64,000 nt of DNA from CAYWNA01 sp964459305 (lineage in GTDB: Bacteria > Planctomycetota > Planctomycetia > Pirellulales > Pirellulaceae), in assembly GCA_964459305.1 (NCBI GenBank), contig CAYWNA010000028.1:14669-78668 (forward strand), read 5' to 3'. Positions 8,114 through 17,197 of this stretch are shown here, one piece after another. The stretch's first letter is position 1. Each line of letters opens with the position of its first letter. The notes below the pieces were generated by a model. That model ran no database searches. It had not been told where the DNA came from and worked only from the letters and a program-made list of their open reading frames with translations. The position numbers and the translations under genes are program-made.

Positions 8114-9616
8114 ATGACCAGCTTGCTGATGCTTTGTTGCGCTGCCCTCGTGACCGCCGACGATAACGCTGCGGTCCAGGTGGATTCTACGAAACAACTG
8201 TTTCTGGACGACGAACTGATCGCCTCGATGCAGAACGTCAAACGTCAGATTCATCAGGCGAAGAAGCACGAGGGCAACCCGGTCTTATGGCCCAGCCAAC
8301 CGTGGGAAGGTGCCGTAGCCGTGATCTACGGTTCGGTCTTGCGCGACGGAGACAAGTACCGCATGTGGTATCACGGTGGGGCCGGGGTAAGCTACGCCGA
8401 GAGCGATGACGGTATCCGCTGGACCACGCCGCCTCTGGACTTCGTCAAAATCGACGGGCAGCCGACGAACGTACTGATTCGCCGTGGAGCCAACGAAGGT
8501 GAGCCGAATGCGATTCCCTACTTCTACGAGATCTTCGGCGTACATAAGGACGAAAGAGAGACCGACCCGTCGATGCGGTACAAGATGGGCTTCTTGAGCC
8601 TCGATCGCCAGTACAAAGGGCCGCGGGGCAAGAGGTTCCACAGCGGACAAAGGCGAGGGCTTGGAGTGGCGGCCAGTGAAGACGGAATCCACTGGCGGTT
8701 GGTCGACAATTGGGCCACGGAAGCCATCTGCGACGGTGCCACGCATTGGCTGTTCGACACGGCGGCAGACAAGTTCATCCTGTACGGCCGGACAAAATTC
8801 ATCGCTCCGGGGCTGACGGACGCGTGGCTGACCGGCAATTCCACCGATGACTGGGTCAAGAAGTACTTCTGGGGACGCTCGGTGGCACGCGTCGAGTCAC
8901 CCGACTTCATCCGCTGGAACATCACCGAGCCTGACGAGGGACCGGTGGTGATGACGGCCGATACCGAAGACGAGCCCGGCACCGAAATCTACTCGATGCT
9001 TGTTTTCCCGTACGAGAGCGTCTACATCGGTCTCGTTCAGGCATTTCATAATCGTCCGGACGAATGCCATCTCGACATTCAATTGGCGGTCAGTCGCGAC
9101 AGCGTGAAGTTCACACGTGTCGGCGACCGGTCGGCATTTCTCCCTTGCGGACCGGTCGGAAGCTGGGACCGGTTCAACAACTCACTGGCAAACAACCCGC
9201 CGATTCCTGTCGGCGACCAGTTACGGATCTACTACGGCGGAAGAACCTATCGGCACAGCCCATACCAGGGCAGCGACAAAGGAATGCCAGATGGCGGCAT
9301 TGGATTCGCGACGATTCCGCGAGACCGATTCGTATCACTTTCGGCATCATTTGAGGGCGGAGTCGTCACGACCAAACCTCTGGTGTTCCGCCGGAAGAAC
9401 CTGCATCTGAATGCCGCCTGCCGTTTCGGCGAAATCCTGATCGAACTGTTGGACTCCGAAGGCAACACCGTGGCCCGTTCCACACCGGTCCGGCAGGACT
9501 GTCTGGACATCCCGGTCCAGTGGGCCGACGGCAGTTTGGCCAGCGACGCCGGCCCACTCGCCGCAAAGATCACCCTAAAAAACGCGCATCTCTATGCACT
9601 GTGGTGTACGGACTGA
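8114..9616 (+). CDS. Secreted beta-propeller glycosidase-like protein
   Basis: About 500 residues with a short signal peptide (TSLLMLCCAALVTAD). The mature start KQLFLDDELIASMQNV is the hallmark of a large planctomycete family related to the five-bladed propeller glycosidases (GH43/GH32/GH68 superfamily). Blade-like segments such as YRMWYHGGAG, YAESDDGIRW and LGVAASEDGIHWRLV follow the expected pattern of a short WxxSxDG-type repeat. A beta-sandwich-like tail with AKITLKNAHLYALW ends the protein. I cannot place the catalytic acids with confidence, so glycosidase activity is only inferred. AGGGA six bases before ATG 8114 favours this start over GTG 8102. Confidence 0.75.
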   Translation: MTSLLMLCCAALVTADDNAAVQVDSTKQLFLDDELIASMQNVKRQIHQAKKHEGNPVLWPSQPWEGAVAVIYGSVLRDGDKYRMWYHGGAGVSYAESDDGIRWTTPPLDFVKIDGQPTNVLIRRGANEGEPNAIPYFYEIFGVHKDERETDPSMRYKMGFLSLDRQYKGPRGKRFHSGQRRGLGVAASEDGIHWRLVDNWATEAICDGATHWLFDTAADKFILYGRTKFIAPGLTDAWLTGNSTDDWVKKYFWGRSVARVESPDFIRWNITEPDEGPVVMTADTEDEPGTEIYSMLVFPYESVYIGLVQAFHNRPDECHLDIQLAVSRDSVKFTRVGDRSAFLPCGPVGSWDRFNNSLANNPPIPVGDQLRIYYGGRTYRHSPYQGSDKGMPDGGIGFATIPRDRFVSLSASFEGGVVTTKPLVFRRKNLHLNAACRFGEILIELLDSEGNTVARSTPVRQDCLDIPVQWADGSLASDAGPLAAKITLKNAHLYALWCTD

Positions 9617-9648
9617 CCTTTTGGCAGGTCCGAGCAGGAGAGAGGCAA

Positions 9649-10242
9649 ATGGTTGCCAACGGTTCAGGCAAGCCCCCGAGAAGCTCCAGTGAGATTCGCG
9701 CCGCGATCGAATCGATTCGTGACCAGAGCGACGCAACGGCTCCAGTTGGTCCATTGACGGATGGGCTCAGCCCTGATCACCGCATCGTGATCGCTTCGTT
9801 CTTCGACCAGGAAGTGGCTCGAAGGCACCAACGCAAGCTCGGCGAAGCGGGTGTCTACTCGTCGCTGGAGGTCCGTCGCAAGAGGACGGAGTTGATCGTG
9901 GAGTATGAGGATCACGGGCGAGCTGGGCAGGTCGTGGACGAATTTCGAGAACAATGCCCGGACCGCCCACGTTCAGGCATTCGCCGCGACTTCGATTACC
10001 TGATTTTTGGAATCGCGATTGGAGGCACCGTGGGGAGTTTCTTCCTGTTTCGCGCCCAGCACCACCCGCTGGCGATTGCTGCCTTGATTGGGTTCGGTGT
10101 GACCGGCGCGCTTGTCGGCCATTTGATTGATCGCTGGCGAGGTGCCGTTCGACGGGGCGGCCGATTTCGATTTGGCGTGTGGGAGTTCCTGATCCTGGCC
10201 ACCCTGCCCGCGCTAGCTACTACCGAGAAGGATGCTCCTTGA
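9649..10242 (+). CDS. Conserved hypothetical membrane protein, DUF2007-like N-terminus
   Basis: About 197 residues. The first 70 are polar. A segment HRIVIASFFDQEVARRHQ followed by an alternating beta pattern (TELIVEYEDHG) resembles the small DUF2007-type signal-transducing fold. Two membrane segments follow (YLIFGIAIGGTVGSFFLF and AIAALIGFGVTGALVGHLI), and a short hydrophobic stretch (FLILATLPALA) closes the protein. Start 9649 has AGGAGAG a few bases upstream. It follows the propeller gene by 32 bases and may be co-transcribed. Its 3' end overlaps the convergent PQQ-propeller remnant by 23 bases. Function unknown. Confidence 0.65.
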   Translation: MVANGSGKPPRSSSEIRAAIESIRDQSDATAPVGPLTDGLSPDHRIVIASFFDQEVARRHQRKLGEAGVYSSLEVRRKRTELIVEYEDHGRAGQVVDEFREQCPDRPRSGIRRDFDYLIFGIAIGGTVGSFFLFRAQHHPLAIAALIGFGVTGALVGHLIDRWRGAVRRGGRFRFGVWEFLILATLPALATTEKDAP

Positions 10243-10973
10243 TGTCGTAAGCCGTCAGGCGTTGTTGATTGCGGATGTAGAGCCGGTCGTTGGCGACCAC
10301 GGGATGGGCCCAGCTTGGGCGGCCGAGATTTTCAATGCCGAAACGTCCGTGTTCGCGGTATTCTTTGTGGGTCGCTTCGACCAGTGCCATCTGGTGACGT
10401 TCGCCCAAACAGTACAACATCCCATCGACGACGATTAGCGAACCCTTGGTCACGCTGCGGTCGGCCCAGGCGATTTCGCCGGTCAGATAGTCCATGCAAA
10501 TCAGGCCACTGCTACCAAAGCCGTACAGGTGATCGTCCACGCGCACCATGCCGCCGTGGTGGTTCTGCATTTTCTGTTCAAAGTACACCTCCTCGGCTTT
10601 TTGGCCGTTGCCGTCTGGTACAATCCGTGCCAGCCCGCCACCGGTCCCGTACGCGCTGGCGGCAAACACGTGGTTTTCGTACGCCACGGGCGTGCTCACG
10701 TTCGCCGTTGAATTGCAGGGATTGCTGTAGCTCCACAACGCATCGCCATTGTCGGCCGTTACGCCGAAAACGCTTTCGCGGGCAAACTGGATGATCTGGC
10801 GAACTCCGCCGATATCGGCGGCCACGGGTGACGAATACTGCGCTCCCTCGGTCACGGCCCTGCTGCGCCACACGATCTCGCCCGTGATTTTGTTCAGTGC
10901 GGCGACGGTCCCATCGCTGCCGCCGGGTGTCACAATCACCAAGTCTTTCTCGATCAGCGGCGATTCACTGTAT
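10220..10973 (-). pseudogene. 5'-truncated PQQ-like beta-propeller protein
   Basis: About 250 codons of an outer-membrane-protein-assembly-like (YncE/BamB-type) propeller. Blades are visible as VAALNKITGEIVWRS, VFGVTADNGDALWSYS, LICMDYLTGEIAWADR and LTAYDIKEHPSR. The reading frame opens straight after an in-frame TAA with YSESPLIEKDLVIVTPGG, a segment that in intact relatives lies in the middle of the protein, roughly 150-180 residues from the signal peptide. No start codon, signal sequence or earlier blades are found upstream, so the gene has lost its 5' part. The earliest possible internal start is the GTG encoding VIVTPGG at about 10942. The intact part shows no frameshift. Confidence 0.7.
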
Positions 10974-11393
10974 TAATCTCATTACGTAATCCTTCTTTGA
11001 TCCGAAATTCCCCATGGCCCGGAAACGCGCCAGACTCCAAGTCCCCGATTGTTGCCGCCAAACTCACGTCGGACAACCCTTGCACTCACCCTATGCAGAT
11101 TCTTCAGGGTCCATTCGAGAGCCGACCCCGACCACCAAAACCGCGTGTTTCTCGGCATGTTTGCCCATCGGCGGCATCCGTTCGTTTTCAGTTTGAGTAG
11201 AATAGTATGCTCCTAGCTATGCCGCGACGTTATGTGCCAGGCTGCCACCGTTGATGACGATTGAGGTGCGAGCACTTGTAGAGTACGTTCCATGCAGCGC
11301 ATTGCGTTGTGATCAGTTTGCAGAGTGCACCGTAGTATTTGACACGGCAGCTGCATACACTCATCGTGTGAGCAAACGAGTGGGGGACGAGCA
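10974..11393. other. Gene-free interval upstream of guaC
   Basis: About 420 bases, possibly decayed coding DNA given the truncated gene beside it. On the minus strand, a 37-codon frame near 10962-11076 (with FPGHGEFRIKEGLRNEI) and a short peptide beginning MPPMGKHAEKHAVL look protein-like, but I cannot assign them to a family. The guaC promoter must lie in the right half. Confidence 0.4.
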
Positions 11394-12425
11394 ATGAGGA
11401 TCGATAACGACCCGAAACTCGATTTCGACGACGTACTCATTCGCCCGAAGCGATCCGAATCGCCCAGCCGATCCACGGTTGAACTCCGGCGGCAATACCG
11501 GTTTCTCAACAGCGGGGATACCTGGACCGGGATTCCAATCGTCGCGTCCAACATGGACACGATCGGGACGATGGAGATGGCCAGGGCGCTCGGCCCCGAA
11601 CTGATGACTTGCCTACACAAGTACTACCCGGACTCGGAACTCGTCTCTTATTTTGATGATGCTGATCAGCGAACTTTCACTTTCTTGACAGTTGGGATCC
11701 AAGACGAGGATTTCGAGAAGCTCCGGCGCGTTGCGGACCAGACCTCTGTCCAGTATGTGTGCGTGGATACCGCCAACGGCTATACCAAATTCTTCGTCAA
11801 TCGGGTCGAGAGGATACGCGAGATCCTCCCGGGCGCGACGATCATGGCCGGTAACGTCGCAACGCCGGAAATGGTGCAAGAGCTCCTGATTTCGGGCGCC
11901 GCCGACATTGTGAAGATCGGCATCGGCCCGGGCAGCGTCTGCGCAACGCGCGTCAAAACCGGCGTCGGCTATCCCCAATTGTCCGCCATCTTTGAATGTG
12001 CCGACGCTGCGCACGGCCTGAAAGGCCACGTGTGCGCCGACGGTGGCTGCAGGAGCCCCGGCGACGTGGTTAAAGCCTTTGCCGCGGGCGCCGATTTCGT
12101 CATGCTCGGCGGTATGTTGGCCGGCCATGACGAGTGCGGCGGCGAATGGGTCGAACAGGATGGCCGAAAGGTGGGTATGCAGTTCTATGGTATGTCCAGC
12201 AGAACCGCGATGGACAAGTACGTAGGCGGCGTCAAGGACTACCGAGCTTGTGAAGGCACGGAAACCATGGTGCCGTATCGAGGACCCGTCAGGGAGAGCG
12301 TCCGCGAGGTCACCGGCGGTATCCGCAGCGCTTGCGCGTATGTCGGCGCGGCGCAATTGAAGGACCTATCGAGATGTACGACATTCGTGCTCTGCAGTCG
12401 AACTCACAATACGGTCTTTGAGTAG
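11394..12425 (+). CDS. guaC: GMP reductase
   Basis: A 343-residue enzyme that reductively deaminates GMP to IMP with NADPH, a cytosolic purine-salvage step. The N-terminus KLDFDDVLIRPKRS is characteristic of the IMPDH/GMPR family, and the protein lacks the CBS domains of IMPDH. The catalytic cysteine lies in GIGPGSVCATR (Cys183), followed by KTGVGYPQLSA, a GMP reductase signature. The phosphate-binding loop is VCADGGCRSPGDV, and the mobile flap region is YGMSSRTAMDKYVGG. Length matches the E. coli-type enzyme (about 347). A purine-rich GGGGGACGAGC stretch precedes the ATG. It stands alone on the plus strand. Confidence 0.95.
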   Translation: MRIDNDPKLDFDDVLIRPKRSESPSRSTVELRRQYRFLNSGDTWTGIPIVASNMDTIGTMEMARALGPELMTCLHKYYPDSELVSYFDDADQRTFTFLTVGIQDEDFEKLRRVADQTSVQYVCVDTANGYTKFFVNRVERIREILPGATIMAGNVATPEMVQELLISGAADIVKIGIGPGSVCATRVKTGVGYPQLSAIFECADAAHGLKGHVCADGGCRSPGDVVKAFAAGADFVMLGGMLAGHDECGGEWVEQDGRKVGMQFYGMSSRTAMDKYVGGVKDYRACEGTETMVPYRGPVRESVREVTGGIRSACAYVGAAQLKDLSRCTTFVLCSRTHNTVFE

Positions 12426-12436
12426 CCAATCCGCCG

Positions 12437-12679
12437 CTATTGGCTGTGCGATGAATGGATTGGAGCATCCCTCTGCCCTTGGTTGTACGCGGACCAGCAC
12501 GCTATCGCGGTAATCGCAACCATCAGAGCCCCCGTCATCGTGGAGATGGTTTTGGATTCGCTCTGGGTGGCTATCCCTAGCCCGGCGGAGAAAACAATCC
12601 CCTGCAGTATTGACCAAGGCAGAAGAAGGCCAAGTCCCGTCCTGGCACTGAGTCGCGGTCTTGGGGGCCTCTTGGTCAT
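12437..12679 (-). CDS. Small hypothetical membrane protein
   Basis: About 80 residues with a basic N-terminus (TKRPPRPRLSARTG) and two predicted membrane helices (LGLLLPWSILQGIVFSAGLG and MTGALMVAITAIACWSAY). AAGGACAAG lies just upstream of the ATG at 12679. It converges on guaC, with the stops 11 bases apart. No family was recognised. Coding status rests on topology and the ribosome binding site only; a longer in-frame start at 12718 exists. Confidence 0.45.
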   Translation of the reverse strand: MTKRPPRPRLSARTGLGLLLPWSILQGIVFSAGLGIATQSESKTISTMTGALMVAITAIACWSAYNQGQRDAPIHSSHSQ

Positions 12680-12792
12680 TCGCTTGTCCTTTCTTGCTGA
12701 TGCGGTTTCTGTTCGCATGCCCCAAGATCTCCATGCAACATGTGCTTGTCAACCTGCTCAGGATCGGCTCCGAAATAGATACTGCATTCATG

Positions 12793-12900
12793 GTAGCCGA
12801 AGTCGCCAGACTTTGGTCGCTCTGCACGGGAGAAACCAAACTCTGGCGAGTTCGGCTACATCGCGAAAATGCCGGCATAATTTCGGCAGCGATCCTAAGT
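12793..12900 (+). repeat. Dispersed palindromic repeat A, copy 1 (upstream of glmS)
   Basis: Core 12793-12859: left arm GTAGCCGAAGTCGCCAGACT and right arm CTCTGGCGAGTTCGGCTAC pair over 24 bases with two mismatches around a loop of about 19. The core is followed by a conserved AATGCCGG tail and weaker similarity to about 12930. Other copies are at 32502-32569 and 61826-61891 in the same orientation. Confidence 0.8.
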
Positions 12901-12915
12901 CGCTCGATTTCGGCC

Positions 12916-12944
12916 TTCGAAAATCTACCCATTTCTGATATGAT
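12916..12944 (+). promoter_or_regulatory. Possible housekeeping promoter of glmS
   Basis: TTCGAA (12916-12921) and TATGAT (12939-12944) are spaced by 17 bases. The -10 box matches the sigma-70 consensus at five of six positions, the -35 box at three of six. The leader to glmS would be about 130 bases and includes the hairpin at 13035-13060. Inference from consensus only. Confidence 0.3.
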
Positions 12945-13034
12945 CCCGACCCCAATCGCGACGACAGAGGCAGTCGTGTTCGCATTCGTTGCGGAGACTG
13001 ATCCCATCCGAGTACGCGTCTTGTCGCGACCGAT

Positions 13035-13060
13035 GGCCCTCCTGGTTGCTGTGGAGGGCC
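13035..13060 (+). promoter_or_regulatory. Leader hairpin just before the glmS ribosome binding site
   Basis: Perfect eight-base arms GGCCCTCC and GGAGGGCC around a ten-base loop end 22 bases before the glmS start, next to the AAGGGAGCAAGGAAG ribosome-binding region. It could modulate translation. No glmS-ribozyme core is visible. Confidence 0.3.
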
Positions 13061-13082
13061 GTGGCAAGGGAGCAAGGAAGCT

Positions 13083-14957
13083 ATGTGTGGAATCGTTGGC
13101 TATGTGGGCGGTCGCAATGCGTCGGACTTCTTGCTGGAAGGGCTTCGCCGCCTGGAGTATCGCGGATATGACAGCGCGGGGATCGCGGCGCTAACGTCGC
13201 GCGGGGAGTTGGCGGTCACAAAGACAGCCGGCCGCATCGAGACGCTTGCCGCCGAGTTAGACAGATCCCCAGCGATTGGCTGTATGGGCATCGGTCACAC
13301 GCGCTGGGCCACGCATGGCCCAGCGACACAACCCAACGCCCACCCACACATCGGCGGCGAGGAGGTATTGGCGATTGTTCATAACGGGGTCATCGAGAAC
13401 TTCCAAACTGTCAAACAGGACCTGGAGATCGAAGGCTACCGGTTCCGGTCGGACACTGACAGCGAGGTGATCGCGCACCTGATCGATCGCTGCCTGACTC
13501 GGGTATTGGCTAAGAATGGAGAAAGCGGCAACGACGATCCTCACGAGGTACTCGTCGAGGCTGTCAGGCTCGCACTGGCGCAGTTGAAAGGCGCCTATGG
13601 TTTGGTAGTCATGTTCCGCAAACATCCCGATACACTGATCGCCGCTCGCCTGGGCAGTCCATTGGTGATCGGCGTGGGCGACGCCGAGCACTTCATCGCT
13701 AGCGATGCCTCGCCGTTGGTAGGCTACACAGACAAGATCGTCTACCTTGCCGATCACCAAATGGCTGTTCTGACGGCCGATTCGCTACGAGTCACACATC
13801 GCGAACGGGGCCGGATAAGCCACAGGGTGCAGCCGCTTGAGATCGAGGCGGACGATGTAGATCTGGGCGACTTTCCGCATTACATGCTCAAGGAGATATT
13901 CGAGCAGCCTGAGTCGCTCGCCAATTCGATGCGCGGCCGCTTGAACTCCGAGGACGCTACGGCGGTTTTCGGCGGATTGAATCTTACCCCGCAAGAGCTG
14001 CGAAACGTGGACCGTATCCTGCTAACCGCCTGTGGGACAAGTTGGCACGCAGCGTTGGTGGGCGAGTATCTGATTGAGGAGATGGCGCGCATTCCCGTGG
14101 AAGTGGAATATGCCAGCGAACTGCGATACCGCAACCCGCCCGTGGACAAAGGGACTCTATGTTTCGCGATCACGCAGAGCGGCGAAACCGCGGACACTCT
14201 GGCGGCTATGCGAGAGATGAAGCGCAAAGGCCATCCCTCGCTAGGGGTATGCAACGTTGTCGGCAGCACGATCGCCCAGGAGGCCGATGGCGGCATCTAC
14301 TTGCGTGCAGGCACCGAAATCGGCGTGGCTTCGACTAAAGCCTACACGTCGCAGTGCGTCATTCTCGCCCTGCTGGGGCTGTACTTCGGCCGGATGCATC
14401 ATCTTAGCTATACCGCGGGACATGAATACATCGAAGGATTCCAGCAATTGCCGGATCTGATTCGTAGGACCCTCGAAACCAACGATGAAGTGCGCCGAAT
14501 CGCTGGCAAGTACTCGCACTGCCAGAATTTCTTGTACTTGGGACGGCAGCATAATTTTCCTTCGGCGCTGGAGGGTGCGCTGAAGTTGAAAGAAATCAGC
14601 TACATTCATGCTGAAGGCTATCCGGCGGCCGAGATGAAGCATGGGCCGATCGCGCTGGTCGACGAGAATACGCCTTGCGTGTTCATCATGCCGCCCGGTT
14701 TCATCTACGACAAGGTGATGGCGAATTTGGAGGAAGTCAGAGCGCGGGGCGGCCCGGTGATCGCGATCGCGGCCGAAGGCGACAATCGCATCGCCGAACT
14801 GGCCGACGACGTCGTGTACACGCCGGCTGTGCCAGAGTACCTCCAGCCGTTCACCACCGTCGTTCCCTTACAACTGTTGGCGTACCACATCGCCGTTTTG
14901 CGCGGATGCGACGTTGATAAGCCGAGAAATCTCGCCAAGAGTGTCACCGTGGAGTGA
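13083..14957 (+). CDS. glmS: Glutamine--fructose-6-phosphate aminotransferase (isomerizing)
   Basis: A 624-residue cytosolic enzyme that makes glucosamine-6-phosphate from fructose-6-phosphate and glutamine, the first step towards UDP-GlcNAc. The start MCGIVGYVGG exposes Cys2 as the N-terminal nucleophile of the class II amidotransferase domain, followed by RRLEYRGYDSAGIA and HTRWATHG. Two SIS domains follow: TACGTSWHAAL and ITQSGETADTLAA in the first, and SALEGALKLKEISYIHAEGY with AAEMKHGPIAL in the second. The C-terminal KPRNLAKSVTVE is the family ending. Length is normal. Upstream are repeat A, a candidate promoter and a leader hairpin. The GlmU-like enzyme near 62 kb would use its downstream product. 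Confidence 0.97.
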   Translation: MCGIVGYVGGRNASDFLLEGLRRLEYRGYDSAGIAALTSRGELAVTKTAGRIETLAAELDRSPAIGCMGIGHTRWATHGPATQPNAHPHIGGEEVLAIVHNGVIENFQTVKQDLEIEGYRFRSDTDSEVIAHLIDRCLTRVLAKNGESGNDDPHEVLVEAVRLALAQLKGAYGLVVMFRKHPDTLIAARLGSPLVIGVGDAEHFIASDASPLVGYTDKIVYLADHQMAVLTADSLRVTHRERGRISHRVQPLEIEADDVDLGDFPHYMLKEIFEQPESLANSMRGRLNSEDATAVFGGLNLTPQELRNVDRILLTACGTSWHAALVGEYLIEEMARIPVEVEYASELRYRNPPVDKGTLCFAITQSGETADTLAAMREMKRKGHPSLGVCNVVGSTIAQEADGGIYLRAGTEIGVASTKAYTSQCVILALLGLYFGRMHHLSYTAGHEYIEGFQQLPDLIRRTLETNDEVRRIAGKYSHCQNFLYLGRQHNFPSALEGALKLKEISYIHAEGYPAAEMKHGPIALVDENTPCVFIMPPGFIYDKVMANLEEVRARGGPVIAIAAEGDNRIAELADDVVYTPAVPEYLQPFTTVVPLQLLAYHIAVLRGCDVDKPRNLAKSVTVE

Positions 14958-14966
14958 CCTGCCCAC

Positions 14967-16655
14967 CTAATCGTGGCTGTCCAAGCGGCCGGACTTGCCG
15001 ATCGCGCGCAACAGTCGCAAGCCTAGCAGTATGCTGACCCCCGCCCCCATCGCACCTAGAATCGAAATGCGGTGGAAGCCCAGGTACGTGTTTTCTGGAA
15101 ACAGCACGGGCGGTACTTCGCGACTGAGCATCAGCGCTGACCCCAAGAACAATGCACTGGTCAACATACCGAAGACCAGGCGGTTGACGGACGGCTCCAG
15201 GCCGCGATGATCCAAGTGCACATCGAACTTGCCGGCCTGGACCTGGTCAAGGATTTCCACGAGGCGACGAGGCAGTATCTCGGCCAATCGTTCGGCCTCG
15301 ACGTAGAACCTCATGATCTTTCGCATCTGTCGCTGGGGAGACAAACGGCGCATTAGCATCCGCCGGTGCAACGGTTGAAGGAACTCCATCAAGCTGAAAC
15401 TGGGGCTGAGCAGTTTGCCGGTTCCTTCGAGCGTCACCAGGGTCTTAAACAAGAGAGCGGTTTGCGGCGGCAACGTGATCCGAAAGCGGTGGATGATCTC
15501 CGTCATGTCACTCAGAGCACCGCTAAGATCGAAACGATCGAGCGATTGAGTCGCATAATCACCAAGGAAATCCGCCACTTCTACTGCCAGAGCGGCCTCG
15601 TCCAGATCTGGAGGCACATCGCCCACGCGTATGATCACCGCTGTCAAATGTGAAACATCCCGTTGGACAATGGCCAGGAGCATCTCTTCGATGTCTTCCC
15701 GCAGCCGCTCCTCGATTCGCCCTGTCATGCCGAAATCCATCAACCCGATGCAGTTTTCCGGAAGCAGGACGATGTTTCCAGGATGGGGATCCGCGTGGAA
15801 AAACCCGTAGGCGAAAATCATATCCAGATACAGCTTCGCACCCCGCCGGGCAATCTCGTCAAGGTCGTATCCTTCGGCCAACAGGCGGTTTCTCTCTTTG
15901 ACCTTGATGCCGTCGATCCGCTCCATCGTCAGTACGCGTGCCGTGCAATACTCCGTGAATGGCTGCGGGATGTGCACCGTGGGATCGTCTTTGTAGCGGC
16001 TATGAAACTGATACAGATTGCGCTCCTCGCGACCGAAGTCCAACTCGCGGCGCAACACCCGTCCCATCTCCGCCACTGTGGACGTCGGGCGGTAAATGAC
16101 CAATTCGGGGACACGTTCGGCAAGCAGAGCCAAGCCTGTTAGCACGTCCAGGTCTTCCCGGACTGTGTTCTCAATGTCTGTGTGCTGCACCTTGACCACG
16201 ATCTGCTCGCCCGTGTGCAAACAGGCATAATGCACTTGGCCGATTGACGCCGACGCGACCGGCGTGTCATCGAACTCGGCAAACAGTTCTTCGATTGGCT
16301 GCCCCAATTCCATCTCGATCGTGTCCCGCACGATATCCGGCGGATCCGCCGGTACGTCCGCCTGCAACTGTTTCAGTTCCTCCGCCAGTTGCACACCCGC
16401 AATGTCGGGTCGGGTGCTCAGCAGTTGCCCCAGTTTGATGAATGTGGGGCCAAGTTCGGTCAGAGCCAGCCGGATTCGTTTCTCTGGCGTGTGCCGGGCC
16501 AAAGCTTCTCCGTCGCGGTCCTTGAGTTGGTCCTTGACGAAATCGATGTTCAGCCGGCTGATCCAATCGGCCAGACCGTACTTGCTCAAGACAGATATGA
16601 TCTCCGTCCAGCGTTTGACGTTGCGATAGATTTGGGGAATGGTGCTGATTTTCAT
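14967..16655 (-). CDS. ABC1/UbiB (AarF) family atypical kinase
   Basis: About 562 residues. UbiB-type proteins are membrane-associated atypical kinases or ATPases, tied to quinone and lipid homeostasis. Signatures present: GPTFIKLGQLLSTRPD (the family KxGQ motif) near residue 70, the Ala-rich nucleotide loop VASASIGQVH, the catalytic FFHADPHPGN, and the metal-binding DFG in MDFGMTGR. Two C-terminal hydrophobic segments (LVFGMLTSALFLGSALML and ILGAMGAGVSILLGLRLL) match the usual membrane hairpin. Start 16655 (MKISTIPQIY) fits the family N-terminus; upstream in-frame codons look non-coding. It converges with glmS, the two stops being ten bases apart. Confidence 0.92.
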   Translation of the reverse strand: MKISTIPQIYRNVKRWTEIISVLSKYGLADWISRLNIDFVKDQLKDRDGEALARHTPEKRIRLALTELGPTFIKLGQLLSTRPDIAGVQLAEELKQLQADVPADPPDIVRDTIEMELGQPIEELFAEFDDTPVASASIGQVHYACLHTGEQIVVKVQHTDIENTVREDLDVLTGLALLAERVPELVIYRPTSTVAEMGRVLRRELDFGREERNLYQFHSRYKDDPTVHIPQPFTEYCTARVLTMERIDGIKVKERNRLLAEGYDLDEIARRGAKLYLDMIFAYGFFHADPHPGNIVLLPENCIGLMDFGMTGRIEERLREDIEEMLLAIVQRDVSHLTAVIIRVGDVPPDLDEAALAVEVADFLGDYATQSLDRFDLSGALSDMTEIIHRFRITLPPQTALLFKTLVTLEGTGKLLSPSFSLMEFLQPLHRRMLMRRLSPQRQMRKIMRFYVEAERLAEILPRRLVEILDQVQAGKFDVHLDHRGLEPSVNRLVFGMLTSALFLGSALMLSREVPPVLFPENTYLGFHRISILGAMGAGVSILLGLRLLRAIGKSGRLDSHD

Positions 16656-17197
16656 TTCTTGGCAGTTGCCGGATCGGCTCCGAACGACACGCCAAACATC
16701 CACAAGAGGCGTCCGCCGCGAAAAGCCTGCTCACATCCAAAGGCAATCCCATAGAAACAGGGGTGGGAGCGCGACCAGAGACTTGTAGTTTTATTGTAGC
16801 TACTCCCTGGCGCTTGTGTGACGGCAATTCCGGGTTGGCGCAGGGAAAAGCTGGCATTTGCGAGCCCAGAGTCCAAACCGCCCGCGAAGCGATGCTCGCG
16901 AATCGCCGTTTTTCGGAGGGGGTGGTGATAGCATAGGCGGACTCCAATAGCTGGTGCCCGAACCTGCCAGAGCCTTAGCGGAACACGGGAAAACCCCGTA
17001 GACCAACGACTTCAATGCGTTCCCAAAACGGGCAGAAACGGGGATTATTGCCCTTTACCTGCGCGGACAACTTCGGCAAAATACCGCCCGCTTCAACCCG
17101 CCGTCGACCGGAGTCGTGGGTTGTTGGTAGAGCGGCGTTTCACCGGTCGATGCGTCGCGAGTCAAGGAAGACCCTCAATAGGCAAGGAGTGCTGACC
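16656..17197. other. Gene-free divergent interval
   Basis: About 540 bases between the divergent UbiB-like and ompH starts. Small stems such as ACGGG/CCCGT near 16985-16999 occur, but I see no convincing ORF, RNA gene or promoter boxes. Promoters for both flanking genes should be here. Confidence 0.4.

Noticed and set aside
11218..11254. Short plus-strand peptide beginning MPRRYVPG, reminiscent of a REP-type transposase start
   Set aside because: It stops after 11 codons and no downstream transposase motif follows in any frame.
12945..13082. Possible glmS ribozyme in the glmS leader
   Set aside because: Only a simple eight-base hairpin is visible. The conserved ribozyme core and double pseudoknot elements are not seen, and the class is known mainly from Firmicutes.
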